Shown: piece by piece, positions 1 through 10,290 of the stretch | How positions within the stretch are numbered: the stretch's first letter is position 1 | Layout of the letters: the number at the start of each line of letters is the position of its first letter | NCBI RefSeq assembly: GCF_008831285.2 | Contig: NW_022204975.1 | Location: 1 to 35,882 of the forward strand | DNA: 35,882 nucleotides | Origin: Nymphaea colorata | Taxonomy: Eukaryota; Streptophyta; Magnoliopsida; Nymphaeales; Nymphaeaceae | Reading direction: 5' to 3' | Notes under the pieces: model-generated | The model's database searches: none | Told to the model about the DNA's origin: nothing | Seen by the model: the letters and a program-made list of their open reading frames with translations, nothing else | Translations under genes and position numbers: made by a program

Positions 1-2
1 TT

Positions 3-912
3 ATACCAATGCATCAAGTTGGCTATGCATTGATTTTGACAACCAGTCAGCCAATTTTTCCAATTGCATCTAATTGACATTTTAACTTGATGGTAGAGAT
101 ATTGCTTCATCACAAGTTCCATTCATCAGTTCCAGGTCTCACGGGACTGTTTCCCATCTCTGTTGAGTAGGGTTCATCGCATCTTTTGCGCCATAACGTG
201 AAGATCAACATAACATCATAAAACTGGCCATTTACCAATGCATCAAGTTGGCCATGCATTGATTGTGTCTTTCAGTCAAACATTTATTTCAAATGCAACT
301 AATGACAATTTTAACTTGATGGAGCGAACGTTGCTTTATCACATCCTTGAACAGTCCCCAGGTCTCATGGGACTGTTTCCCTTTGTTGACGATGTTCACG
401 TATCTTTTCCCTCATAATGAGACGATTACACATAAAGTCCTAAAACTAACCATTATACCAATGATCAAGTTGGCCATGCGTTGGTTGTGTCTGTTAGTCA
501 GCCAATTATTTCAAATGCAACTAATTGACAATTTTAACTTGATGGAGCGAACGTTGCTTTCATCCACATCCTTGAGCAGTCCCCAGGTCTCATGGGACTG
601 TTTACCCCTTTGTTGGACGAGGTTCATCGTATCTTTTGCCCACACAATGAGACGATCACACATAAAGTCCTAAAACTAACCATTATACCAATGCATCAAG
701 TTGGCCATGCATTGGTTCTGTTTGTTAGTCGCCATTTATTTCAAATGCAACTAATTGACAATTTTAACTTGATGAAGCGAACGTTGCTTCATCCACATCT
801 TGAGCAGTCCCCAGGTCTCACGAGAATCTTTACCCCTTTGTCGGACGAGGTTCATCGTATCTTTTGACTACACAATGAGACGATCACACATAAACTCTTA
901 AAACTGACCATT
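3..912 (+). repeat. Tetramer unit A-B-(C/B)-C at left edge
   Basis: Four monomers lie between two A starts. The third monomer (456-685) begins as C (TCTGTTAGTC) but has a B centre and B 3' end, and is followed by a normal C (686-912). The segment shows several one-base losses relative to consensus, for example in the monomer start near 231 and at 463. Positions 1-2 are the last bases of a preceding monomer. It shares the irregular GATCAAG/GCGTTGG-type start with the tetramer at 8682-9600, so the two are probably related copies. Confidence 0.85.
456..685 (+). repeat. Hybrid C/B monomer
   Basis: The 5' part is C-type and the centre (CATGGGACTG, TTGTTGG) and 3' end (AAAGTCC...CTAACC) are B-type. 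The switch lies before the central AGTCCCC block. This is the expected duplication-side product of unequal exchange between B and C. Confidence 0.8.
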
Positions 913-1598
913 ATACCAATGCATCAAGTTGGCTATGCATTGATTTTGACAACCAGTCAGCCAATTATCCCAATTGCATCTAATTGACATTTTCAACTTG
1001 ATGGTAGAGATATTGATTCATCAAGTTCCTTCATCAGTTCGCAGGTCTCACGGGACTGTTTCCCATCTTGTTGAATAGGGTTCATCGCATCTTTTGCGCC
1101 CATAACGTGAAGATCATACATAACATCATAAACTGACCATTATACCAATGCATCAAGTTGGCCATGCATTGGTTGTGTCTTTCAGTCAGCCATTTATTTC
1201 AAATGCAACTAATTGACAATTGTAACTTGTTGGAGCGAACGTTGCTTCGTCCACATCCTTGAACAGTCCCCAGGTCTCATGGGATTGTTTACCCCTTTGT
1301 TGGACGAGGTTCATCGTATGTTTTGCCCTCATAATGAGACGATCACACATAAAGTCTAAAACTAACCATTATACCAATGCATCAAGTTGCCATGCATTGG
1401 TTTGTCTGCTAGTCAGCCATTTACTTCAAATGCAACTAATTGACAATTTTAACTTGATGGAGCGAACGTTGCTTCATCCACATCCTTGAGCAGTCCCCAG
1501 GTCTCACGGGACTCTTTACCCTTTGTCAGACGAGGTTCATCGTATCTTTTGCCCACACAATGAGACGATCACACATAAACTCCTAAAACTGACCATTA
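913..1598 (+). repeat. A-B-C trimer, 686 bp
   Basis: A standard trimer with several small deletions. The A monomer carries GATTCATC in place of GCTTCATC, a change also seen near 34763. The C monomer (about 1374-1598) has GCTAGTC and TTTACTTC variants. Confidence 0.88.
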
Positions 1599-3655
1599 TA
1601 CCAATGCATCAAGTTGGCTACGCATTGATTTTGACAACCAGTCAGCCAATTATTCCAATTGCATCTAATTGACATTTTTAACTTGATGGTAGAGATATTG
1701 CTTCATCAAGTTATTCATCAGTTCCCAGGTCTCACGGGAATTTCACATCTTGTTGAATAGGGTTCATCGCATCTTTTGCACCCATAACGTGAAGATCATA
1801 CATAACATCATAAAACTGGCCATTATACCAATGCATCAAGTTGGCCATGCATTGGTTGTGTCTTTCAGTCAGCCAATTATTTCAAATGCAACTAATAGAC
1901 AATTTTAACTTGATGGAGCGAACGTTGCTTCATCCACATCCTTAAGCAGTCCCCAGGTCTCATGGGACTGTTTACCCCTTTGTTGGACGAAGTTCATCGT
2001 ATCTTTTGCCCACACAATGAGACGATCACGCATAAAGTCCTAAAACTAACCATTATACCATGCATCAAGTTGGCCATGCATTGGTTCTGTCTGTTAGTCA
2101 GCCATTTATTTCAAATGCAACTAATTGACAATTTTAACATCAAGGAGCGAACGTTGCTTCATCCACATCCTTGAGCAGTCCCCAGTCTCACGGGGAATCT
2201 TTAACCCATTGTCGGACGAGGTTCATCGTATCTTTTGCCCACACAATGAGACGATCACACATAAACTCCTAAACGACCATTATACCAATGCATCAAGTTG
2301 GCTATGCATAGATTTTGACAACAAGTCAGCCAATTATTCCAATTGCATCTAATTGACATTTTTAACTTGATGGTAGAGATATTGCTTCATCAAGTTATTC
2401 ATTAGTTCCCAGGTCTCACGGGACTGTTTCCCATCTTGTTGAATAGGATTCATCGCATCTTTTGCGCCCATAACGTGAAGATCATACATAACATCATAAA
2501 ACTGGCCATTATACCAATGCATCAAGTTTTTCATGCATTGGTTGTGTCTTTCAGTCAGCCATGTATTTCAAATGCAACTAATTGACAATTGTAACTTGAT
2601 GGAGCGAACGTTGCTTCGTCCACATCCTTGACCAGTCCCTAGGTCTCATGGGAGTGTTTATCCCTTTGTTGGACGAGTTCATCGTATCTTTTGCCCCCAT
2701 AATGAGACGATCACACATAAAGTCCTAAAACTAACCATTATACCAATGCATCAAGTTGGCCATGCATTGGTTGTGTCTGTTAGTCAGCCATTTATTTCAA
2801 ACACAACTAATTGACAATTTCAACTGATGGAGCGAACGTTGCTTCATCCACATCCTTGAGCAGTCCCCCAGGTCTCACGGGACTCTTCACCCCTTTGTCG
2901 GATGAGGTTCATCGTATCTTTTGCCCACACAATGAGACGATCACACATAAACTCCTAAAACTGACAATTATGCCAATGCATCAAGTTGGCTATGCATTGA
3001 TTTTGACAACCAGTCAGTCAATTTTCCCAATTGCATCTAATTGACATTTTCCAACTTGATGGTAGAGATATTGCTTCATCAAGTTCCTTCATCAGTTCCC
3101 AGGTCTCACGGGACCGTTTCCCATCTTGTTGAATAGGGTTCATCGCATCTTTTGCGCCCATAACGTGAAGATCATACATAACATCATAAAACTAGCCATT
3201 ATACCAATGCATCAAGTTGGCCATGCATTGGTTGTGTCTTTCAGTCAGCCAATTATTTGAAATGCAACTAATAGACAATTTTAACTTGATGGAGCGAACG
3301 TTGCTTCATCCACATCCTTGAGTAGTCCCCAGGTCTCATGGGACAGTTTACCCCTTTGTTGGACGAGGTTCATCGTATCTTTTGCCCACTAAATGAGACG
3401 ATCACACATAAAGTCCTAAAACTAACCATTATACCAATGCATCAAGTTGGCCATGCATTGGTTGTGTCTGTAGCCATTTATTTCAAATGCAACTAATTGA
3501 CAATTTTAACTTGATGGAGCGAACGTTGCTTCATCCACATCCTTGAGCAGTCCCCAGGTCTCACGGGACTCTTTACCCTTTGTCGGACGAGGTTCATCGT
3601 ATCTTTTGCTCACACAATGAGACGATCACACATAAACTCCTAAAACTGACCATTA
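1599..3655 (+). repeat. 2.06-kb tandem duplication, copy 1 (three trimers)
   Basis: Trimers start at 1599, 2283 and 2971. Private variants match the next block at an offset of 2057-2061 bp: AACATCAAGGAGCG in the C monomer near 2137, CAAGTTTTTCATGC near 2523, CATGTATTTC near 2570, AAACACAAC near 2808 and CCACTAAATGAG near 3387. Shared private variants, not just shared consensus, show that this is a segmental duplication of three trimers. The true left edge is around 1690-1740, because the first part of the 1599 A monomer differs from that at 3656. Confidence 0.9.
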
Positions 3656-5715
3656 TATCAATGCATCTAGTTGGCTATGCATTGATTTGACAACCAGTCA
3701 GCCAATTATTCCAATTGCATCTAATTGACATTTTTAACTTGATGGTAGAGATATTGCTTCATCAAGTTATTCATCAGTTCCCAGGTCTCACGGGAACATT
3801 TCACATCTTGTTGAATAGGGTTCATCGCATCTTTTGCACCCATAACGTGAAGATCATACATAACATCATAAAACTGGCCATTATACCAATGCATCAAGTT
3901 GGCCATGCATTGGTTGTGTCTTTCAGTCAGCCAATTATTTCAAATGCAACTAATAGACAATTTTAACTTGATGGAGCGAACGTTGCTTCATCCACATCCT
4001 TAAGCAGTCCCCAGGTCTCATGGGACTGTTTACCCCTTTGTTGGACGAAGTTCATCGTATCTTTTGCCCACACAATGAGACGATCACGCATAAAGTCCTA
4101 AAACTAACCATTATACCAATGCATCAAGTTGGCCATGCATTGGTTCTGTCTGTTAGTCAGCCATTTATTTCAAATGCAACTAATTGACAATTTTAACATC
4201 AAGGAGCGAACGTTGCTTCATCCACATCCTTGAGCAGTCCCCAGGTCTCACGGGAATCTTTAACCCATTGTCGGACGAGGTTCATCGTATCTTTTGCCCA
4301 CACAATGAGACGATCACACATAAACTCCTAAAACGACCATTATACCAATGCATCAAGTTGGCTATGCATAGATTTTGACAACAAGTCAGCCAATTATTCC
4401 AATTGCATCTAATTGACATTTTTAACTTGATGGTAGAGATATTGCTTCATCAAGTTATTCATTAGTTCCCAGGTCTCACGGGACTGTTTCCCATCTTGTT
4501 GAATAGGATTCATCGCATCTTTTGCGCCCATAACGTGAAGATCATACATAACATCATAAAACTGGCCATTATACCAATGCATCAAGTTTTTCATGCATTG
4601 GTTGTGTCTTTCAGTCAGCCATGTATTTCAAATGCAACTAATTGACAATTGTAACTTGATGGAGCGAACGTTGCTTCGTCCACATCCTTGACCAGTCCCT
4701 AGGTCTCATGGGAGTGTTTATCCCTTTGTTGGACGAGGTTCATCGTATCTTTTGCCCCCATAATGAGACGATCACACATAAAGTCCTAAAACTAACCATT
4801 ATACCAATGCATCAAGTTGGCCATGCATTGGTTGTGTCTGTTAGTCAGCCATTTATTTCAAACACAACTAATTGACAATTTCAACTTGATGGAGCGAACG
4901 TTGCTTCATCCACATCCTTGAGCAGTCCCCAGGTCTCACGGGACTCTTCACCCCTTTGTCGGATGAGGTTCATCGTATCTTTTGCCCACACAATGAGACG
5001 ATCACACATAAACTCCTAAAACTGACAATTATGCCAATGCATCAAGTTGGCTATGCATTGATTTTGACAACCAGTCAGTCAATTTCCCAATTGCATCTAA
5101 TTGACATTTTCAACTTGATGGTAGAGATATTGCTTCATCAAGTTCCTTCATCAGTTCCCAGGTCTCACGGGACCGTTTCCCATCTTGTTGAATAGGGTTC
5201 ATCGCATCTTTTGCGCCCATAACGTGAAGATCATACATAACATCATAAAACTAGCCATTATACCAATGCATCAAGTTGGCCATGCATTGGTTGTGTCTTT
5301 CAGTCAGCCAATTATTTGAAATGCAACTAATAGACAATTTTAACTTGATGGAGCGAACGTTGCTTCATCCACATCCTTGAGTAGTCCCCAGGTCTCATGG
5401 GACAGTTTACCCCTTTGTTGGACGAGGTTCATCGTATCTTTTGCCCACTAAATGAGACGATCACACATAAAGTCCTAAAACTAACCATTATACCAATGCA
5501 TCAAGTTGGCCATGCATTGGTTGTGTCTGTAGCCATTTATTTCAAATGCAACTAATTGACAATTTTAACTTGATGGAGCGAACGTTGCTTCATCCACATC
5601 CTTGAGCAGTCCCCAGGTCTCACGGGACTCTTTACCCCTTTGTCGGACGAGGTTCATCGTATCTTTTGCTCACACAATGAGACGATCACACATAAACTCC
5701 TAAAACTGACCATTA
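3656..5715 (+). repeat. 2.06-kb tandem duplication, copy 2 (three trimers)
   Basis: Trimers start at 3656, 4343 and 5032, and copy the private variants of 1599-3655. By eye the two copies differ mainly by single-base indels, such as CCAGTCTC at 2183 versus CCAGGTCTC here. The series begins a third time at 5716 (TATCAATGCATCTAG start), but that copy departs at about 6013, where ACATAAATTTAAC replaces AGACAATTTTAAC. Confidence 0.9.
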
Positions 5716-6402
5716 TATCAATGCATCTAGTTGGCTATGCATTGATTTTGACAACCAGTCAGCCAATTATTCCAATTGCATCTAATTGACATTTTTAACT
5801 TGATGGTAGAGATATTGCTTCATCAAGTTATTCATCAGTTCCCAGGTCTCACGGGAACGTTCACATCTTGTTGAATAGGGTTCATCGCATCTTTTGCACC
5901 CATAACGTGAAGATCATACATAACATCATAAAACTGGCCATTATACCAATGCATCAAGTTGGCCATGCATTGGTTGTGTCTTTCAGTCAGCCAATTATTT
6001 CAAATGCAACTAATACATAAATTTAACTTGATGGAGCGAACGTCGCTTCATCCACATACTTGAGCAGTCCCAGGTCTCATGGGACTGTTTACCCCTTTGT
6101 TGGACGAGGTTCATCGTATTTTTTGCCCACACAATGAGACGATCACACATAAAGTCCTAAAACTAACCATTATACCAATGCATCAAGTTGGCCACGCATT
6201 GGTTGTGTTTGTTAGTCAGCCATTTATTTCAAATGCAGCTAATTGACAATTTTAACTTGATGGAGCGAACGTTGCTTCATCCACATCCTTGAGCAGTCCC
6301 CAGGTCTCACGGGACTCTTTACCCCTTTGTCGGATGAGGTTCATCGTATCTTTTGCGCACACAATGAGACGATCACACATAAATTCATAAAACTGACCAT
6401 TA
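5716..6402 (+). repeat. A-B-C trimer joining the 2.06-kb repeat to the deletion-bearing cassette
   Basis: The A monomer matches those at 3656 and 15121. The B monomer has the ACATAAATTTAAC and CGTCGCTTC variants, and the C monomer has a GCGCACAC variant and an AAATTCATAAAACTG 3' end. The same combination recurs at 15121, 20596 and 26070, marking this trimer as the left part of a recurrent cassette. Confidence 0.88.
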
Positions 6403-7072
6403 TACCAATGCATCAAGTTGGCTATGCATTGATTTTGACAACCAGTCAGCCAATTTTCCCAGTTGCATCTAATTGAAATTTTCAACTTGATGGTAGAGAT
6501 ATTGCTTCATCAAGTTCCTTCATCAGTTCCCAAGTCTCACGGGACTGTTTCCCATGTTGTTGAATAGGGTTCATCGCATCTTTTGCGCCCATAACGTGAA
6601 GATCATACATAACATCATAAAACTGGCCATTATAACAATGCATCAAGTTGGCCATGCATTGGTTGTGTCTTTCAGTGAGCCAATTATTTCAAATGCAACT
6701 AATTGACAATTTTAACTTGATGGAGCGAACGTTGCTTCATCTACATCATGAGACAGTTTACCCTTTTGTTGGACGAGGTTTAACGTATCTTTTGCCCACA
6801 CAATGAGACGATCACACATAAAGTCCTAAAACTAGCCATTATACCAATGCATCAAGTTGGCCATGCATTGGTTGTGTGTCTGTGAGTCAGCCATTTATTT
6901 CAAATGCAATTAATTGACAATTTTCACTTGATGGAGCGAACGTTGCTTCATCCACATCCTTGAGCAGTCCCTAGGTCTCACGGGACTCTTTACCCCTTTG
7001 TCGGACGAGGTTCATCGTATCTTTTGCCCACACAATGAGACGATCACACATAAACTCCTAAAACTGACCATT
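6403..7072 (+). repeat. Trimer with 21-nt deletion in its B monomer (670 bp)
   Basis: A starts at 6403, the shortened B at 6633 and C at 6842. The unit is about 20 bp shorter than the norm because of the deletion in B. It is the singly deleted relative of the 647-bp trimers at 15810, 21285, 26759 and 31041. Confidence 0.9.
6633..6841 (+). repeat. B monomer with single 21-nt deletion (209 bp)
   Basis: After CATCTACATC the sequence jumps to ATGAGACAGTTT near 6747, losing the 21 bases between CACATC and ATGGGAC of a normal B monomer, including the left arm of the AGTCCC/GGGACT dyad. The 3' end of the monomer is intact, unlike the later 187-bp copies. Confidence 0.88.
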
Positions 7073-7991
7073 ATACCAATGCATCAAGTTGGCTATGCAT
7101 TGATTTTGACAACCAGTCAGCCAATTATCCCAATTGCATCTAATTGACATTTTTAATTTGATGGTAGAGATATTGCTTCATCAAGTTATTCATCAGTTCC
7201 TAGGTCTCACGGGACTGTTTCCCAGGTTGTTGAACAGGGTTCATCGCATCTTTTGCACCTATAACGTGAAGATCATACATAACATCATAAAACTGGCAAT
7301 TATACCAATGCATCAAGTTGGCGATGCATTAGTTGTGTCTTTCAGTCAGCCAATTATTTCAAATGCAGCTAATTGACAATTTTAACTTGATGGAGCGAAC
7401 GTTGCTTCATCCACATCCTTAAGCAGGCCCCATGTCTCATGGGATTGTTTACCCCTTTGTTGGACGAGGTTCATCGCATCTTTTGCTCACACAATGAGAC
7501 GATCACACATAAAGTCCTAAAACTAACCATTATACCAATGCATCAAGTTGGCCATGCATTGCTTCTGTTTGTAAGTCAACCATTAATTTCAAATGCAACT
7601 AATTGACAATTTTAACTTGATGGAGCGAACGTTGCTTCATCCACATCCTTGAGCAGTCCCCAGGTCTCACGGGACTCTTTACCCCTTTGTCGGACGAGGT
7701 TCAACGTACCTTTCGCCAACACAATGAGACTATCACACATAAAGTCCTAAAACTAACCATTATACCAATGCATCAAGTTGGCCATGCATTGGTTCTGTCT
7801 GTTAGTCTGTCATTTATTTCAAATGCAACTAATTGACAATTTTAACTTGATGAAGCGAACGTTGCTTCATCCACATCCTTGAGCAGTCCCCAGGTCTCAC
7901 GGGAATCTTTACCCCTTTGTCGGAAGAGGTTCATCGTATCTTTTGCCCACACAATTAGACAATCACACATAAACTCCTAAACTGACCATTA
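7073..7991 (+). repeat. Tetramer unit A-B-(C/B)-C
   Basis: A is at 7073, B near 7303 (with GCGATGCATTAG and GCAGGCCCCATG variants), the hybrid at 7533 and C at 7763. The same variants and the same hybrid occur in the tetramers at 27406 and 31688, so these three are copies of one event. Confidence 0.88.
7533..7762 (+). repeat. Hybrid C/B monomer with late switch point
   Basis: The monomer is C-type through the centre (ACGGGACTC, TTTGTCGG) and B-type only at the 3' end (AAAGTCC...CTAACC). The switch therefore lies downstream of the one in the 456-685 hybrid, which implies a separate exchange. The private GGTTCAACGTACC variant marks this lineage. Confidence 0.83.
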
Positions 7992-8681
7992 TACCAATGC
8001 ATCAAGTTGGCTATGCATTGATTTTGACAACCAGTCAGCCAATTATTCCAATTGCATCTAATTGACATTTTTAACTTGATGGTAGAGATATTGCTTCATC
8101 AAGTTATTCATCAGTTCCCAGGTCTCACGGGACTATTTCTCATCTTGTTGAATAGGGTTCATTGCATCTTTTGAGCCCATAACGTGAAGATCATACATAA
8201 CATCATAAAACTGGCCATTATACCAATGCATCAAGTTGGCCATGCATTGGTTCTGTCTTTCAGTCAGCCAATTATTTCAAATGCAACTAATTGACAAGTT
8301 TAACTTGATGGAGCGAACGTTGCTACATCCACATCCTTGAGCAGTCCACAGGTCTCACTGGACTGTTTACCCCCTTTGTTGGACGATGTTCAACGAATTT
8401 TTTGCCAACACAATGAGACGATCACACATAAAGTCCTAAAACTAACCATTATACCAATGCATCAAGCTGGCCATGCATTGGTTTTGTCTGTTAGTCAGCC
8501 ATTTATTTCAAATGCAACTAATTGACAATTTTAACTTGATGGAGCGAACGTTGCTTCATCCACATCCTTGAGCAGTCCCCAGGTCTCACGGGACTCTTTA
8601 CCCCTTTGTCGGACCAGGTTCATCGTATCTTTTGCCCACACAATGAGACGATCACACATAAACTCCTAAAACTGACCATTA
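7992..8681 (+). repeat. A-B-C trimer (690 bp)
   Basis: Private variants CATTGCATCTTTTGAGCC in A and ACAAGTTTAAC with GCTACATCC in B recur in the trimers at 28321 and 32603. This identifies it as the source or sister of those units. Confidence 0.88.
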
Positions 8682-9600
8682 TACCAATACATCAAGTTGG
8701 CTATGCATTGATTTTGACAACCAGCCAGCCAATTATTCCAATTGCATCTAATTGACATTTTTAACTTTATGTTAGAGATATTGCTTCATCAAGTTATTCA
8801 TCAGTTCCCAGGTCTCACGGGACTGTTTCTCATCTTGTTGAATAGGGTTCATCGCATCTTTTGCGCCCATAACGTGAAGATCATATATAACATCATAAAA
8901 CTGGCCATTATACCAATGCATCAAGTTGGCCATGCATTGGTTGTGTCTTTCAGTCAACCATTTATTTCAAATGCAACTAATTGACAATTTTAACTTGATG
9001 AAGCGAACGTTGCTTTATCCACATCCTTGAACAGTCCCCAGGTCTCATGGGACTGTTTACCCCTTTGTTGGACGAGGTTCATCGTATCTTTTGCCCTCAG
9101 AATGAAACGATTACACATTAAGTCCTAAAACTAACCATTATACCAATGGATCAAGTTGGCCATGCTTTGGTTGTGTCTGTTAGTCAGCCAATTATTTCAA
9201 ATGCAACTAATTGACAATTTTAACTTGATGGAGATAAAGTTGCTTCATCAAAATCCTTGAGCAGTCCCCAAGTCTCATGGGACTCTTGACCCCTTTGTTG
9301 GACGAGGTTCAACGTATCTTTTGCCCACACAATGAGACGATCACACATAAAGTCCTAAAACTAACCATTATACCAATGCATCAAGTTGGCCATGCATTGG
9401 TTCTGTTTGCTAGTCTGCCATTTATTTCAAATGCAACTAATTGACAATTTTAACTTGATGGAGCGAACGTTGCTTCATCCACATCTTTGAGAAGTCCCCA
9501 GGTCTCACGGGACTCTTTACCCCTTTGTCGGACGAGGTTCATCGTATCTTTTGCCCACACAATGAGACGATCACACATAAAATCCTAAAACTGACCATTA
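8682..9600 (+). repeat. Tetramer unit A-B-(C/B)-C
   Basis: A starts at 8682, B near 8912, the hybrid at 9141 and C at 9371. The hybrid starts CCAATGGATCAAG, has a C-type TCTGTTAG, a mixed centre (CATGGGACTC, then TTGTTGG) and a B-type 3' end. It resembles the tetramer at 3-912 more than the one at 7073. Confidence 0.85.
9141..9370 (+). repeat. Hybrid C/B monomer with mosaic centre
   Basis: The 5' end is C-type. ATGGGACTC mixes B (ATGGG) and C (ACTC) features, and the 3' end is B-type. The private change GGAGATAAAGTTGC replaces GGAGCGAACGTTGC near 9230, removing the AACGTT core. Confidence 0.78.
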
Positions 9601-9830
9601 TACCAATGCATCAAGTTGGCTATGCATTGATTTTGACAACCAGTCAGCCAATTTTCCCAATTGCATCTAATTGACATTTTTAACTTGATGGTAGAGATAT
9701 TTCTTCATCAAGTTCCTTCATCAGTTCCCAGGTCTCACGGGACTGTTTCCCATCTTGTTGAATAGGGTTCATCGCATCTTTTGCGCCCATAATGTGAAGA
9801 TCATACATAACATCATAAAACTGGCCATTA
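9601..9830 (+). repeat. Type A monomer (reference)
   Basis: This is the most divergent of the three monomer types. Diagnostic features in order are GGCTATGCATTGATTTTGAC near the start, GGTAGAGATAT in the middle where B and C have GGAGCGAACGTT, AGTTCCC rather than AGTCCCC before the shared AGGTCTCAC core, CATCTTGTTGAATAGGG in place of the GACGAGG segment, and ACATCATAAAACTGG at the end. The 5' 30 bases, the AACTTGATGG block, the AGGTCTCACGGGA block and the GGTTCATCG block are shared with B and C, so homology is clear although divergence is high. Confidence 0.92.
9682..9714. repeat. Dyad 2 in an A monomer: AACTTGATG / CATCAAGTT (example)
   Basis: AACTTGATG at 9682-9690 and its reverse complement CATCAAGTT at 9706-9714 are separated by 15 nt. 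The right arm is also a direct repeat of CATCAAGTT at 9609-9617 in the monomer start, so the A monomer has three copies of this 9-mer in +, -, + orientation. It occupies the same monomer position as Dyad 2 of B and C but uses a different pairing register. Confidence 0.8.
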
Positions 9831-10060
9831 TACCAATGCATCAAGTTGGCCATGCATTGGTTGTGTCTTTCAGTCAGCCATTTATTTCAAATGCAACTAA
9901 ATGACAATTTTAACTTGATGGAGCGAACGTTGCGTCGTCCACATCCTTGAACAGTCCCTTGGTCTCACGGAAGTGTTTACCCCATTGTTGGACGAGGTTC
10001 ATCGTATCTTTTGCCCACACAATGAGACAATCACACATAAAGTCTTAAAACTAACCATTA
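9831..10060 (+). repeat. Type B monomer (reference)
   Basis: Type B starts GGCCATGCATTGGTTGTG and then has TCTTTCAGTCAGCC. In most copies the centre reads TCATGGGACTG and TTTGTTGGACGAGG, and the 3' end reads AAAGTCCTAAAACTAACC. It differs from C at only a few diagnostic sites (TCTTTCAG versus TCTGTTAG, ATGGGACTG versus ACGGGACTC, TTGTTGG versus TTGTCGG, AAAGTCC...CTAACC versus AAACTCC...CTGACC). This particular copy carries a few private changes in its centre. Confidence 0.92.
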
Positions 10061-10290
10061 TACCAATGCATCAAGTTGGCCATGCATTGGTTGTGTCTGT
10101 TAGTCAGCCATTTATTTCAAACGCAACTAATTGACAATTTTAACTTGACGGAGCGAACGTTGCTTCATCCACATCCTTGAGCAGTCCCCAGGTCTCACGG
10201 GACTCTTAACCCCTTTGTCGGACGAGGTTCATCGTATCTTTTGCCCACACAATGAGACGATCACACATAAACTCCTAAAACTGACCATTA
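10061..10290 (+). repeat. Type C monomer (reference)
   Basis: Type C is closely related to B. It is recognised by TCTGTTAGTCAGCC after the 5' dyad, by TCACGGGACTC and TTTGTCGGACGAGG in the centre, and by the 3' end AAACTCCTAAAACTGACC. Its closeness to B, compared with A, makes it the natural partner for mispaired exchange with B, as seen in the hybrid monomers elsewhere in the array. Confidence 0.92.

Larger units (their letters stand above)
9601..10290 (+). repeat. Reference A-B-C trimer (690 bp)
   Basis: This clean example of the higher-order unit has A at 9601-9830, B at 9831-10060 and C at 10061-10290, each exactly 230 bp. The same order and length recur through 10291-15120 without an indel. 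Because 690 is a multiple of 3 while 230 is not, reading frames repeat every trimer and not every monomer, which explains the recurring identical short open frames in the window. Confidence 0.95.

Noticed and set aside
7695-7720. Pol III B-box-like GGTTCAACGTACC, suggesting a tRNA or SINE origin
   Set aside because: It departs from the B-box pattern at the conserved final C, it is a local mutation of GGTTCATCG, and no matching A box or cloverleaf is present upstream.
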